Of a stretch of DNA of 64,000 nt, positions 44,860 through 54,311 are shown in pieces (the stretch's first letter is position 1; each line of letters begins with the position of its first letter). A program made the position numbers and the translations under genes. Source of the stretch: Desulfobulbaceae bacterium DB1 (GTDB lineage: Bacteria > Desulfobacterota > Desulfobulbia > Desulfobulbales > SURF-16); assembly GCA_001914235.1 (NCBI GenBank), contig MQUF01000003.1:372001-436000 (forward strand), in the 5' to 3' direction. The notes under the pieces are model-generated. The model saw only the letters and a list, made by a program, of their open reading frames with translations. It ran no database searches and was not told where the DNA came from.

Positions 44860-46761
44860 ATGGCGGAATCCCTTTTCCTGGTTCTCATTTTTTTCCCCTT
44901 TGTCGGAGGGATTGGTTGTTTCCTGTGCCGCGCAGCCCTTCCTCGCTTGGTCCTGGTCGGCGGGACGGTGGCGGTGCTGGCGTTCTGCTCGCTGCTTGTT
45001 GACAAGGCACCTTTTCCCTCCGTCGCTCGTCCTTTCCCGTCCTTTTACAACCGGTTCATTCTTGCCGCTGATTTTCTCGTGCTGCTCGTCGTTCTTTTCC
45101 TGGGCTGCCGTCGCCGTCATTGGCTGATAATTGCATTGTCGGTTTGCCAGGCAGGCATCCTTGCCTTTCTTGATTTTTTTGTCGTGCAGGGGGAAGCCGT
45201 CCATTCTCCCTTTTATGTTGATTCCCTTTCCCTTGTTTTGCTCAGGGTTGTCTGTCTGGTGGGCGGCATCATCTGTTTCTTTGCCGTTCCCTACATGCGG
45301 GCCCACGAAGAACACGGCCGGCTCCCGCACACAAAACAGCCCGCCTTTTTTGCCCTTCTGCTTTTTTTTCTCGGCGCCATGAACGGCCTTGTTGTAACCA
45401 ATAATATGCTCCATTTTTATTTTTTCTTTGAACTGACGACACTCTGCTCGTATCTGTTGATCAGCCATGACGGCACGGCAGAGGCGGTGGCCAATGGTCT
45501 CACCGCCCTGTGGATGAACAGTCTGGCCGGTTTGTTGCTGCTGCTTGCCGTTTGGGGCTTCTATGGGCAGGCCGCGTCAACCGACATGCAGCTTCTGGCC
45601 AGGGGATCAGCCGACGGCTGGGCGGCCATGCTGCCCCTCGGCCTGCTGGTTCCGGCCGCATTTATCAAGTCCGCCCAGCTTCCCTGGCAGAAATGGCTGC
45701 TGGGGGCAATGGTCGCGCCGACTCCGGTGTCCGCCCTGCTTCATTCAAGCACCATGGTCAAGGCGGGGGCCTATCTTGTCCTGCGTTTCGCCCCGGCCTT
45801 TGCCGGAACCATGCTTGCCGAGGGCTTGACCCTGGCAGGTGGATTTGTTTTTTTTGCCGCCGCGGTCCTGGCAATGGGGCAGCAGAATGCCAAGAAAATT
45901 CTCGCCTATTCCACCATCAGCAACCTGGGGCTTATTTTTGCCTGTGCCGGGATCGGCACACCGTCCGCTATTTTGGCCGGCATCCTGCTTCTCGTCTTTC
46001 ATGCGGTTTCCAAGGGACTGCTTTTCCTCTGCACCGGCGCGGCGGAGCAGCACCTGCAGAGCCGGGACATCGAGGTGATGCGCGGACTTTACCGGCAAAT
46101 GCCGCTGACCGTGCTGTGTGCCGTGCTGGCCATGATAACCCTTGTCATGCCGCCTTTCGGCATGCTGGTCGGCAAATGGCTGGTTTTGGAGGCCGGGGCG
46201 CAGAGCATGGTTTTTTTCGTGCCGGTTGCCCTGGGCAGCGCCTTTACCGTCCTCTACTGGGTACGGCTGGCAGGCACGCTGCTCGGCATCAATGCGCCGG
46301 CAGACTTCATGCCGGAGAAAAAACCGCGGCTCACCTTGCTTTGCCTTGCCGGCCTTTGCGCCGCGGCCGTTATCCTTGGTTTTGCCTCACCCCGGCTGGC
46401 GGCATGGGTCGCGGCGCCCGCGGACCAATTGAACTTTCATGAATTACCGCCGGCGATCGCCGCCGGTTCGCCGGGATTGATGCCGTTTGTTTCTTTGTGC
46501 GCCATCGCCGTGCTGGTTGCGATCTGGTCGTTTCGCGCCGCAAGGAAGGCGATGAAGGATAAATCGGCAACCCCCTACCTGTGCGGGGCGAACAGCGGAA
46601 TGCCGGGGCAGTTCACCGGTCCGCTGCAACAAGGCATCACGGCCGCAGCCGGCAACTCCTATCTGCTGCCGGTTTTTGGCGAAAAGCGCCTCACCGTCTG
46701 GCTTAATATTGTTGCCGGGGGACTTCTTTTCTTTATGCTGACGGGGGACCTATGGCGTTGA
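44860..46761 (+). CDS. echA: Ech hydrogenase subunit A (NuoL-like antiporter subunit)
   Basis: The 633-residue membrane protein has about 14-16 helices. The NuoL/MrpA core includes LHFYFFFELTTLCSYLLI, SAQLPWQKWLLGAMVAPTPVSALLHSSTMVKAGAYL and ILAYSTISNLG, with Lys and His for proton transfer. It starts the Ech operon, 125 bp after the eboF-like gene. It pumps ions driven by electron flow from ferredoxin to protons, or the reverse. Confidence 0.93.
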   Translation: MAESLFLVLIFFPFVGGIGCFLCRAALPRLVLVGGTVAVLAFCSLLVDKAPFPSVARPFPSFYNRFILAADFLVLLVVLFLGCRRRHWLIIALSVCQAGILAFLDFFVVQGEAVHSPFYVDSLSLVLLRVVCLVGGIICFFAVPYMRAHEEHGRLPHTKQPAFFALLLFFLGAMNGLVVTNNMLHFYFFFELTTLCSYLLISHDGTAEAVANGLTALWMNSLAGLLLLLAVWGFYGQAASTDMQLLARGSADGWAAMLPLGLLVPAAFIKSAQLPWQKWLLGAMVAPTPVSALLHSSTMVKAGAYLVLRFAPAFAGTMLAEGLTLAGGFVFFAAAVLAMGQQNAKKILAYSTISNLGLIFACAGIGTPSAILAGILLLVFHAVSKGLLFLCTGAAEQHLQSRDIEVMRGLYRQMPLTVLCAVLAMITLVMPPFGMLVGKWLVLEAGAQSMVFFVPVALGSAFTVLYWVRLAGTLLGINAPADFMPEKKPRLTLLCLAGLCAAAVILGFASPRLAAWVAAPADQLNFHELPPAIAAGSPGLMPFVSLCAIAVLVAIWSFRAARKAMKDKSATPYLCGANSGMPGQFTGPLQQGITAAAGNSYLLPVFGEKRLTVWLNIVAGGLLFFMLTGDLWR

Positions 46762-47606
46762 CAGGTCATCCCCTTTTTATCGTCCCGGCATCCCTGGCTC
46801 TGGCGCTGTTTTTGGGCGGGCTGGTGCGCGGAATCGACAGAAAGCTGACCGCCCGCCTCCAGTCGCGCAAGGGGCCGATCCTGACCCAGCCGTTCTGGGA
46901 CGTGATAAAGCTGATGGGAAAAAAGGCCGTGCTGGTCAATCCGTGGCAGGCGTTCTGCGCCCGGGTCAGTTTCGGGGCAACGGCAACGGCGGTGGTCCTT
47001 TTCGCCCTGCAGTCCAACCTGTTGCTTATCATCTTTGTTTCCTCGACCGCAGGGGGATTTCTGGTCCTCGGCGCCATGAGTTCCCTTTCTCCCTACAGTC
47101 AGATCGGCGCCCAGCGGCACCTGTGGCAGATGCTGTGCTGTGAATCCGTGCTTTTTTGCCTGGCCTGGGCCATCTATAAAATATGCGGCGGTTTTCGGAT
47201 CGAGCTGGTTTTTTCACAGGCGGATCCCGTCATTTTTCGCGTCCCCTTGCTTTATGTGTCCTTTCTGTTTGCCCTGGCCGTCACCATGCACAAATCCCCC
47301 TTTGATCTTGCCGGGTCGCACCATGCCCATCAGGAACTTGTCCGCGGCGTTTACACCGAATACAGCGGCTCGCATCTCGCCTGGGTTGAAATAGCCCACT
47401 GGCTTGAGGTTATCCTTTGTCTTGGTCTCAGCGCCCTGTTCTGGGCAACACCATGGGGCATGCTGCTGCTGCCGGCTGTTTCGTTTCTGACGGTTCTTTT
47501 GCTGGATAACATTTCGTCGCGCCTTACCTGGCGGTGGATGACCGGCAAAGGACTTTTCCTGGCGCTCGGCATGGCGCTGCTCAACCTCTGCCTGCTTGCC
47601 TGGTGA
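46752..47606 (+). CDS. echB: Ech hydrogenase subunit B (NuoH-like)
   Basis: The 284-residue protein has eight helices and the NuoH pattern: RLQSRKGPILTQPFWDVIKLMGKK, and in the E-channel region KSPFDLAGSHHAHQELVRGVYTEYSG. It anchors the soluble arm of the hydrogenase in the membrane. It overlaps echA by 10 bp. Confidence 0.95.
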   Translation: MALTGHPLFIVPASLALALFLGGLVRGIDRKLTARLQSRKGPILTQPFWDVIKLMGKKAVLVNPWQAFCARVSFGATATAVVLFALQSNLLLIIFVSSTAGGFLVLGAMSSLSPYSQIGAQRHLWQMLCCESVLFCLAWAIYKICGGFRIELVFSQADPVIFRVPLLYVSFLFALAVTMHKSPFDLAGSHHAHQELVRGVYTEYSGSHLAWVEIAHWLEVILCLGLSALFWATPWGMLLLPAVSFLTVLLLDNISSRLTWRWMTGKGLFLALGMALLNLCLLAW

Positions 47607-47611
47607 AGGAA

Positions 47612-48064
47612 ATGACACTTCTTGCCAAGCTGTTTCGTGCCGCGTGCGCCAAGTCGCCCTGGCTGCTTCATTTTGACTGCGGCAGCTGTAACGGCTGCGA
47701 CATTGAAACCCTGGCCTGCCTGACTCCGCTTTATGACGTGGAACGCTTCGGGGCAATGAACGTGGGGAACCCCAAGCATGCGGATATCCTGCTGGTGACC
47801 GGCACGGTCAATTATCGCAACAAAAAGGTTTTACGCGTTTTGTACGAGCAGATGACCGAGCCGAAAGCGGTGGTGGCCATCGGCTCCTGCGGGCTGTCCG
47901 GCGGGATTTTCCGGCAGGCGCCCAACGTGGTGGGCGGCGTCGACAAGGTGATTCCGGTGGATGTTTTTGTCCCCGGCTGTCCGGCGAAACCGGAAGCCGT
48001 CATTGACGGGGTGGTGCGTGCCCTGAACACCTTGCAAAACAGGTTGAAAGAGGGGGACAGGTGA
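47612..48064 (+). CDS. echC: Ech hydrogenase small subunit C (NuoB-like)
   Basis: This 150-residue protein binds the proximal [4Fe-4S] cluster. Cys are in DCGSCNGCDIE, IGSCGLSGG and PGCPAKPE, matching the CxxC-Cn-GSC-Cn-GCP pattern of group 4 small subunits. It overlaps echD at TGATG. Confidence 0.96.
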   Translation: MTLLAKLFRAACAKSPWLLHFDCGSCNGCDIETLACLTPLYDVERFGAMNVGNPKHADILLVTGTVNYRNKKVLRVLYEQMTEPKAVVAIGSCGLSGGIFRQAPNVVGGVDKVIPVDVFVPGCPAKPEAVIDGVVRALNTLQNRLKEGDR

Positions 48065-48429
48065 TGATGGAGGCGGAAAGCATCAGCATGGGAAACATGG
48101 CCATGAGGATCGAACATCTCAAGGCCCAGGGATATCGATTCGTCACCATGACCTGCGCCGGAGTCACGGAGGGCCGGGCCGAACTGCTTTATCATTTCGA
48201 CCGGGAGCTCCGTCTCCTGCATCTTCGCCTGTGGGCCGACGCCGCAAGGCCGCTGCCCAGCATCTCGTCCATTTTTTTTGCCGCCTATCTGGTGGAAAAT
48301 GAAATTCAGGACCATTTCGGCCTTTCTTTTTCCGGATTAACGCCGGATTATAAAGGCACCCTTTATCTTGAGGAGGATAAGGGGGAGCCTCCCTTTCTCC
48401 GCAAACTGCAGGACGAAAGGGAGGGGTAA
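48064..48429 (+). CDS. echD: Ech hydrogenase subunit D (NuoC-like)
   Basis: The 121-residue protein is a 30 kDa-subunit-like NuoC part, with VENEIQDHFGLSFSGLTPDYKG. It is short, as is common in Ech. It is followed directly by echE. Confidence 0.9.
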   Translation: MMEAESISMGNMAMRIEHLKAQGYRFVTMTCAGVTEGRAELLYHFDRELRLLHLRLWADAARPLPSISSIFFAAYLVENEIQDHFGLSFSGLTPDYKGTLYLEEDKGEPPFLRKLQDEREG

Positions 48430-49506
48430 ATGGCACAAACCGTGATCCCTTTCGGCCCGCAGCATCCGGTGCTGCCCGAACCCCTGCATCTCAATCTCAC
48501 GGTTGAGGACGAAATCGTCACCAGCGCCATGCCCGCCTTCGGCTATGTGCACCGGGGGCTTGAGAAGCTGGCCGATATCCGCGATTTCCGCCGGATGATC
48601 CAGGTGGTGGAGCGGGTGTGCGGCATCTGTTCCATGATGCATTCGCTCATTTACTGTCAGTCCATTGAGTCCTTGCTCAAGGTGGAGATCCCGCCCAGGG
48701 CCCGTTTTTTACGGGTGATCTGGTCGGAGCTGCACCGGCTGCACAGCCATCTGCTCTGGCTGGGCCTTTTTGCCGATGCCATGGGCTTTGAAAGCCTGTT
48801 CATGCAGGTCTGGAAGGTGCGGGAGCGCATCATGGACATCAACGAGGCCACTGCCGGCAACCGGGTCATTTTGTCGGTCAATGTCATCGGCGGGGTCAAG
48901 CGGGATCTTGACCCAGGACAGATCAGCCGGATAAGGGATGAGCTCTGCCGGGTACGCGAGGAGATGGCGCGCCTGGAGAAGACAATTCTTGCGGATTACA
49001 CCCTGCAGACGCGGACCAGGGGCAAGGGGGTGCTGACCGGAGACCTGGCCATGGAACTCGGCTGTGCCGGGCCTGTGCTGCGGGGCAGCGGGATCGGGCA
49101 GGACATGCGCATGCTCGGCTATGCCGCCTATGGCGAGCTTGATTTTCAGCCGGTGGTGGAAGAAGACGGTGACTGTTACAGCCGGAGCAAGGTCCGTTTC
49201 CGGGAGGTGCTGCAGTCGCTTGATCTGATCCGGCAGGCCCTTGATAAACTGCCCACGGGAGAGCTCGTGGTGCAGGTCAAGGGCAATCCCGAGGGGGAGA
49301 TTGTTTCCAGGGTGGAGCAGCCCCGGGGCGAGTGCCTTTACTATATCAGGGCAAACGGTACCAAGTTTCTGGAAAGGTTGCGCATCCGCACCCCGACCTT
49401 TGCCAATATCCCGGCCCTGAGCTTCATGCTGCCGGGGATGGAACTGGCCGATGTGCCGGTGGTGCTCCTTTCCATTGATCCCTGTGTCAGTTGCACCGAG
49501 CGCTGA
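48430..49506 (+). CDS. echE: Ech [NiFe]-hydrogenase large subunit E
   Basis: The 358-residue protein carries both Ni-binding motifs: RVCGICS near residue 60 and DPCVSCTER at the very end. This makes it a real hydrogenase subunit and not a NuoD paralogue without the metal site. The chain ends right after the second motif, with no cleavable tail, so it may not need the maturation peptidase used by other [NiFe] hydrogenases. It should catalyse 2H+ + 2e- <-> H2. Confidence 0.97.
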   Translation: MAQTVIPFGPQHPVLPEPLHLNLTVEDEIVTSAMPAFGYVHRGLEKLADIRDFRRMIQVVERVCGICSMMHSLIYCQSIESLLKVEIPPRARFLRVIWSELHRLHSHLLWLGLFADAMGFESLFMQVWKVRERIMDINEATAGNRVILSVNVIGGVKRDLDPGQISRIRDELCRVREEMARLEKTILADYTLQTRTRGKGVLTGDLAMELGCAGPVLRGSGIGQDMRMLGYAAYGELDFQPVVEEDGDCYSRSKVRFREVLQSLDLIRQALDKLPTGELVVQVKGNPEGEIVSRVEQPRGECLYYIRANGTKFLERLRIRTPTFANIPALSFMLPGMELADVPVVLLSIDPCVSCTER

Positions 49507-49517
49507 AAGGTGAACCC

Positions 49518-49889
49518 ATGGTTTTCATGACGCCGATCGTTATCGTGAATCTTTGCAAGCGGCCCGCGACCAGGCTCTATCCTCTCGAAAAAAGAGATCC
49601 GTTTGCCGGCAGCAGGGGAAGGTTGGCCAACAACCCCGAAATTTGCATTCTCTGCGGCATCTGCGCCAAGGTCTGCCCTTCGCAATGCATTACGGTGCGG
49701 CGCAAGGATGAATTATGGGAATACGATCCGTATGCCTGTGTTTTCTGCGGCGTCTGCGCGGCGGCTTGTCCCACCGGCAGCCTTTGTCAGCGTGAAGAGC
49801 GGCTGCCGGTTGTTGCGGTCATGGAAAAGGTTGTTGTCACGGTTCATGTGGAAGGGCACACGGATACCGAAAAATCATCCCCCCGGTGA
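49518..49889 (+). CDS. echF: Ech hydrogenase ferredoxin-like subunit F (NuoI-like)
   Basis: The 123-residue protein has two [4Fe-4S] motifs: CILCGICAKVCPSQC and CVFCGVCAAACPTG. It links the cytoplasmic ferredoxin to the hydrogenase. The start at ATG 49518 is preferred over an upstream in-frame ATG that lies inside echE's last codons. It completes the echABCDEF order. Confidence 0.94.
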   Translation: MVFMTPIVIVNLCKRPATRLYPLEKRDPFAGSRGRLANNPEICILCGICAKVCPSQCITVRRKDELWEYDPYACVFCGVCAAACPTGSLCQREERLPVVAVMEKVVVTVHVEGHTDTEKSSPR

Positions 49890-50215
49890 CCTGAAGTGCG
49901 GCTGTCCCTCGATTCAGATTCAAATCAGTTCTGTAAAAAAAAAGCCTTCTTTCCCTTTTTCCTTTCGGCGCAGGCAGCCATAAATTTGCTTGATTAACCT
50001 CAAGGCATCTGCCTAATATATTGTTTAGTAAATCAAGTTGCTGACAGGCAGGCTGGGCGCTTGCCTTGAATCTGCAAGGAAAAACCGGGCAGCACGTCGC
50101 ATGAAACCGCCTGAACGAAGAAATCTCCGAGCGGCACAAAAAAATATTTGGAGGCAATCCTGGATACGGCACATCTTTCAGGATTCCCCTTGCTGAGAGG
50201 GACATCCTGAGAAGC
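49890..50215. other. non-coding gap between ech operon and the MCP-like gene
   Basis: No gene is seen. The sequence has several short inverted segments around 50030-50100 but no recognised riboswitch or clear terminator. A promoter for the MCP-like gene is likely here but could not be located with confidence. Confidence 0.5.
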
Positions 50216-52051
50216 ATGTTTTTTGACAAGTTTTCCAAAAAGACAGGTCCGACGCGGCATGATTTCCCTGACGCCTGGCGGCCCTCACTCGATTCCGCCA
50301 TGGCGGAACTCCGGCAACTGGCCGGTGCCACTGAAAGCGAATTCCTGCGGATCGGCGAGCAGATGCAGGGGATTCACCGGCATTCCGGCGAGATTTCCGG
50401 GCTGGCCGATCATCTGGTGGATGCGGCCTCCGGCCCGCGCATGCAGGCCCTGCTTGAACGGTTGCGCCAGATGATGGGGGACATGGAGGATTATCTGGCC
50501 AGGGCACGGGCGCGAAGTGTTGAAACCTTCACCACCCTGCAGCGATTTCAGGATCTGCTGGTGCAGATTTCAAAACCATTGGAAGGATTCCAGAAAATGG
50601 ACATGACCCTGCACATTCTGGGCGTGGCCATTAAGATTGAAAGCGCCCGCCTGGGGGATATGGGAAGCGGCTTTGTCAACCTTGCCATGGATGTAGAGAA
50701 ACTTTCCCACCAGATAAACGAGAAGTCCGAAGCCATCCTGAAACACCGGCATTTGCTCACCTCGATGGTCAGCGAGAGCATGGCCCTTGTCCAGTCCACG
50801 GAATCGTGCCATGATGCCGAGGTGTCGTCAACCCTGGCCAATACGGCGGCAAGCCTGCGAGAGCTCGAAGCAGTCAATGAGCGCTTCACCCGGCTTGGCG
50901 CCCGGGTTGCCGCCGTGTCCGGCGAGATTGCCGGCAATATCGGCGAGGTTGTTTCCTCCATGCAGTTTCACGACATCAACCGGCAGCAGCTGGAGCATGT
51001 CGTCGAGGCGCTGGAAGGCCTGTCAACGGATATTGACGCTGTTCACGGCTCCGGCGCGGCTGATCAACGCCGGTCATTAATCATCGAAGCCGGCAATGTC
51101 TGTGAATTGCAGGAGGCCCAGCTGCATTTCGCTTCAACGGAGTTTCACACCGCGGTTTCGTCCATTGTCGGCAATCTGCGCGAACTCGCCCGCAAGCAAA
51201 CAGCCATGGCGGAAGAAACGCTTGCCGCCATGGGATTGATGGACGCCTCCGATACCTCCTTTCTCGACGGAATCAGCCACGGCATAGCAACCGTCACCTC
51301 CTTGCTCGCTACCTTTACCGACACGGATCGGGACATGTCCGCGGCCATGAAGAAAGTGGCGGAGACAATCGGTGAAATCACCGTTTTTGTCGGCGATATT
51401 GAGTCCATCGGGTACGCAACCGTCCATATCGCGCTGAACGCACAGATAAAGGCGGCTCATACGGGAGCCGAGGGAGCGGCGCTGGAGGTGCTGGCAAAAG
51501 AAATCAAGCAGCTCTCCGATGAAACGGTGCATCAAACCGATTCGATCGCCACCGCCCTGACGGAAATCAATGCGGCGACCGGTCGTCTCTCCATGAAGAC
51601 CGATGAAGCGGAAATCATTCTCGGCGCCAAGATCAGCGGCATGGGAAAAGAGGTGTCCGAAATTGTGGAAATGCTTGGCGGCATGAACGCCGAGCTGCTT
51701 GCCGTGCTGTCCAGGATGCACGGCATGGTCGATGCGCTCACCGAGGAAGTGGAGATGGTGACGGCGGGTATTGATGTGCATGAACGGAGCCGCGCCACGG
51801 CGGACCAGGTGGCGGCCGCCCTGCACGCCATTGTCGACCAGTCCCGCAAGCTGGAACCGGCCAGTGAGGAATTCAAGCAAAACCTGCGTCTCATGGAGGA
51901 GCGCTACACCATGGAAAGTGAACGGCGCATTCACGAAGCCATTGCCGGAAAACGCAAAGAGCCGACCGCAGCAGGCGGCCAGTTGCAGATCCCGGAGGCC
52001 ACCCCCGGCAAGGGTGACTCGGAATTCGGCGACAATGTGGATCTGTTTTAA
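50216..52051 (+). CDS. soluble methyl-accepting chemotaxis-like coiled-coil protein
   Basis: The 611-residue protein is almost all helix with no membrane segment. The second half has an MCP-like signalling pattern, including IESIGYATVHIALNAQIKAAHTGAEGAALEVLAKEIKQLSDE, and many Ala/Glu-rich heptads. The classical MCP hairpin tip was not identified with certainty. It starts a set with a STAS and a CheY-like protein, so it is probably a cytosolic sensor. The ligand is unknown. Confidence 0.78.
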   Translation: MFFDKFSKKTGPTRHDFPDAWRPSLDSAMAELRQLAGATESEFLRIGEQMQGIHRHSGEISGLADHLVDAASGPRMQALLERLRQMMGDMEDYLARARARSVETFTTLQRFQDLLVQISKPLEGFQKMDMTLHILGVAIKIESARLGDMGSGFVNLAMDVEKLSHQINEKSEAILKHRHLLTSMVSESMALVQSTESCHDAEVSSTLANTAASLRELEAVNERFTRLGARVAAVSGEIAGNIGEVVSSMQFHDINRQQLEHVVEALEGLSTDIDAVHGSGAADQRRSLIIEAGNVCELQEAQLHFASTEFHTAVSSIVGNLRELARKQTAMAEETLAAMGLMDASDTSFLDGISHGIATVTSLLATFTDTDRDMSAAMKKVAETIGEITVFVGDIESIGYATVHIALNAQIKAAHTGAEGAALEVLAKEIKQLSDETVHQTDSIATALTEINAATGRLSMKTDEAEIILGAKISGMGKEVSEIVEMLGGMNAELLAVLSRMHGMVDALTEEVEMVTAGIDVHERSRATADQVAAALHAIVDQSRKLEPASEEFKQNLRLMEERYTMESERRIHEAIAGKRKEPTAAGGQLQIPEATPGKGDSEFGDNVDLF

Positions 52052-52085
52052 CGGCGAACCGCCTTATCTGCCAGGAGAAAAGTGC

Positions 52086-52442
52086 ATGGAAAATCCGACA
52101 ACCAGCAGTTCCGGTCAAGCAAACGACCAGACCGTCATCAACAGCGGCAAACGATTGACCATTGAGAACGCCGCTGATTTCACCCAGCGTCTCCGGCAAG
52201 GGCTGGCCGGCTCCCGCAATGTCGCGGTGGAGTTTGAAGCCGATGTCGAAATGGACATCACCGCCCTGCAGATTCTTTGTTCGGCATGCAAAACAGCGGC
52301 AGCAGCGGGCAGCAGCTTTCGCTATCAAAATGAACGGCCCAAGGCCCTGATCGAGCTTCTTGACGCCTGCGGGGCGCGGTTTCGCGGCGTCTGCAAACAT
52401 AACAACGGAAATATCTGCACCTGGTTTGGAGAAGGGAAATAA
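52086..52442 (+). CDS. STAS-domain protein
   Basis: The 118-residue protein has the STAS pattern TIENAADFTQRLRQGL, VAVEFEADVEMDITALQILCSACKTA and RPKALIELLDACG. The Ser/Thr expected at the phosphorylation loop appears within EMDITALQIL. It overlaps the CheY-like gene by one base (TAATG). It may relay a signal between the MCP-like protein and the CheY-like protein. Confidence 0.82.
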   Translation: MENPTTSSSGQANDQTVINSGKRLTIENAADFTQRLRQGLAGSRNVAVEFEADVEMDITALQILCSACKTAAAAGSSFRYQNERPKALIELLDACGARFRGVCKHNNGNICTWFGEGK

Positions 52443-52810
52443 TGGGAAAATTGATCATGACGGCCGACGATTCGGCCAGCGTCCGGCAGATGGTGGCCTT
52501 TACCCTCAAGCAGAACGGCTATGATGTCATCGAGGCGGTGGATGGGCAGGATGCCCTGAGCAAACTCGCCGCCCAGAAGGTCGACATGCTGCTCACCGAC
52601 CTCAATATGCCCAATCTGGACGGCATCGGGCTGATCAAGGGAGTCAGAAGCGGCGGGCCCAACAAATTCATACCGATCATCATGCTGACCACCGAATCCC
52701 AGGATTCGAAGAAGGCGGAAGGCAAGGCGGCGGGCGCCACCGGCTGGATCGTCAAGCCGTTCAAACCGGAACAGCTGATCGCGGTAACCAAGAAGGTTTT
52801 AGGAGGATAA
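52442..52810 (+). CDS. CheY-like single-domain response regulator
   Basis: The 122-residue protein is a stand-alone receiver with the acidic pair TADDSAS, phospho-acceptor in MLLTDLNMPNLDG, LTTESQ and the conserved Lys in WIVKPFKPEQL. Its stop is immediately followed by the left end of the IS element, so no downstream gene of the original operon remains visible. Confidence 0.95.
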   Translation: MGKLIMTADDSASVRQMVAFTLKQNGYDVIEAVDGQDALSKLAAQKVDMLLTDLNMPNLDGIGLIKGVRSGGPNKFIPIIMLTTESQDSKKAEGKAAGATGWIVKPFKPEQLIAVTKKVLGG

Positions 52811-54311
52811 CAGCCCGTTGAAAAACCCTGTTGTGGCCATTGATTGAGATTGAATGAATCGGCCGATCGGGTAAAATGTCGTGACAACTCATCACACAAC
52901 AGGGGTTTTTCTTCATGGCCATCGGTAAACGCAAAAAACATAAACAGCTCCCGCTCTGGATCGCCCATAGCGACCTGGCCCCACGCGGTGGCCATCCCTT
53001 TTACACCCGCCTCAACCGTCTTTTTGATGACGATGGATTTGACGTCTGGCTGGAACAGGAATGTGCCCCCTTTTTCTCGGAAGCAGGTCGTCCCTCGATT
53101 CCTCCAGGTGTCTACTTCCGCATGCTCTTTGTCGGCTACCTGGAAGGGTTTCAGTCCGAACGCAGCATTGCCTGGCATTGCAGTGACAGGATGTCGTTGC
53201 GGGAGTTCCTCGGCTATCAGATTCACGAAAAAACGCCGGATCATTCAAGTTTCACCATCTGGCGGCAACGATTGCCGCTGGAGCTGTACACCAAGGTTTT
53301 CCAGCGTATCCTCTGCATTGTCCATCAACACGGGCTGATCGATGCATACGCGACTGGTGTCGACTCGACAACCATTGAAGCCAATGCCTCTCTGCGGCGT
53401 CTGGCGCGAAAAGATACCGGTTCCTCCTACACCGACTATGTCAAAACGTTGATGCGCGAGGCAGGTCAAGAGCCAGGTGATGCCGCCGACGTTGCCCGTT
53501 TCGACAGGAAACGCACAGGCAAGAAACTTTCCAATCGCGAGTGGCAATCGGAAACCGATCCCGACGCCCGTATCGCCAAGATGAAGAATGGCACGACCCA
53601 TCTTGCCTACAAGGCGGAACATGCGGTCGATCTTGCCACCGGGGCCATGCTGGGCGTCGTGGTGCATCCGGCTGATCAGGGCGATACGGCAAGCATCGAG
53701 GAGACGCTGGAACAAGTCGAGGAGAACCTTGCCGTTCTCGGTGACGAAGCGCCGGAACTGCTGTGCGTGGTTACCGACAAAGGATACCACAAGGCGGAGT
53801 TGATCAGGAAACTCAATGCCGACAAAGGGATCACCACCTACATTCCGGAGCGGCAGAGCGAACAGAGACGAAGTTGGCATGGCGACAAAGAGGCCTGCCG
53901 GGAATTTCACGGCAATCGCCGCCGCACTCGGGGAGACCACGGAAAACAGTTGTCCCGTCGGCGTTCCGAGATTGTGGAACGAAGTTTTGCCATGCTCAAG
54001 CGAGGTGGCAATCTTGCCCGGATGACGCTTCGCGGTCTGGAAAATGTCAGTAAACGCTACCTGATTCATGCCGCTGCCTACAATTTGGGACTTCTCATGC
54101 GGGAAATCTTCGGACATGGTACCCCAAAAGGGATGGCCGATGCCCTGTGTCGCCTTATTTTGGGTATTTTTGTCATTTTTGCCACAGTTTCTGCCCTGCT
54201 ACTGCCCGAAATATTGATCAGGCAGAGGTCTTTTTTGAAAATGACGGACTTTTCATACGGCTGTCGGTTGCGGCCGCTGTTTTTCGAAATTTAAGTTTTT
54301 TCAACGGGCTG
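52811..54311 (+). mobile_element. IS1182-family-like insertion sequence
   Basis: The element is bounded by 15 bp perfect inverted repeats, CAGCCCGTTGAAAAA at 52811-52825 and TTTTTCAACGGGCTG at 54297-54311. It is about 1.5 kb with one transposase gene. No clear target duplication was recognised in the flanks. It sits directly after the CheY-like stop codon and marks the start of the accessory island. Confidence 0.88.
52915..54294 (+). CDS. IS1182-family-like transposase
   Basis: The 459-residue protein has a DUF772-type N-terminal part (GRPSIPPGVYFRMLFVGYLEG) and a DDE-type catalytic part, with GVDSTTIEANAS, HAVDLATGAMLGVVVHPAD, VVTDKGYHK and a C-terminal RRSEIVERSFAMLKRGGN. The frame is intact, so the element may still be active. 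No frameshift or stop was seen. Confidence 0.93.
   Translation: MAIGKRKKHKQLPLWIAHSDLAPRGGHPFYTRLNRLFDDDGFDVWLEQECAPFFSEAGRPSIPPGVYFRMLFVGYLEGFQSERSIAWHCSDRMSLREFLGYQIHEKTPDHSSFTIWRQRLPLELYTKVFQRILCIVHQHGLIDAYATGVDSTTIEANASLRRLARKDTGSSYTDYVKTLMREAGQEPGDAADVARFDRKRTGKKLSNREWQSETDPDARIAKMKNGTTHLAYKAEHAVDLATGAMLGVVVHPADQGDTASIEETLEQVEENLAVLGDEAPELLCVVTDKGYHKAELIRKLNADKGITTYIPERQSEQRRSWHGDKEACREFHGNRRRTRGDHGKQLSRRRSEIVERSFAMLKRGGNLARMTLRGLENVSKRYLIHAAAYNLGLLMREIFGHGTPKGMADALCRLILGIFVIFATVSALLLPEILIRQRSFLKMTDFSYGCRLRPLFFEI

Noticed and set aside
50030-50110. Possible riboswitch in the leader of the MCP-like gene
   Set aside because: Short stems can be drawn, but no consensus of a known class (cyclic-di-GMP I or II, cobalamin, others) could be matched by eye.
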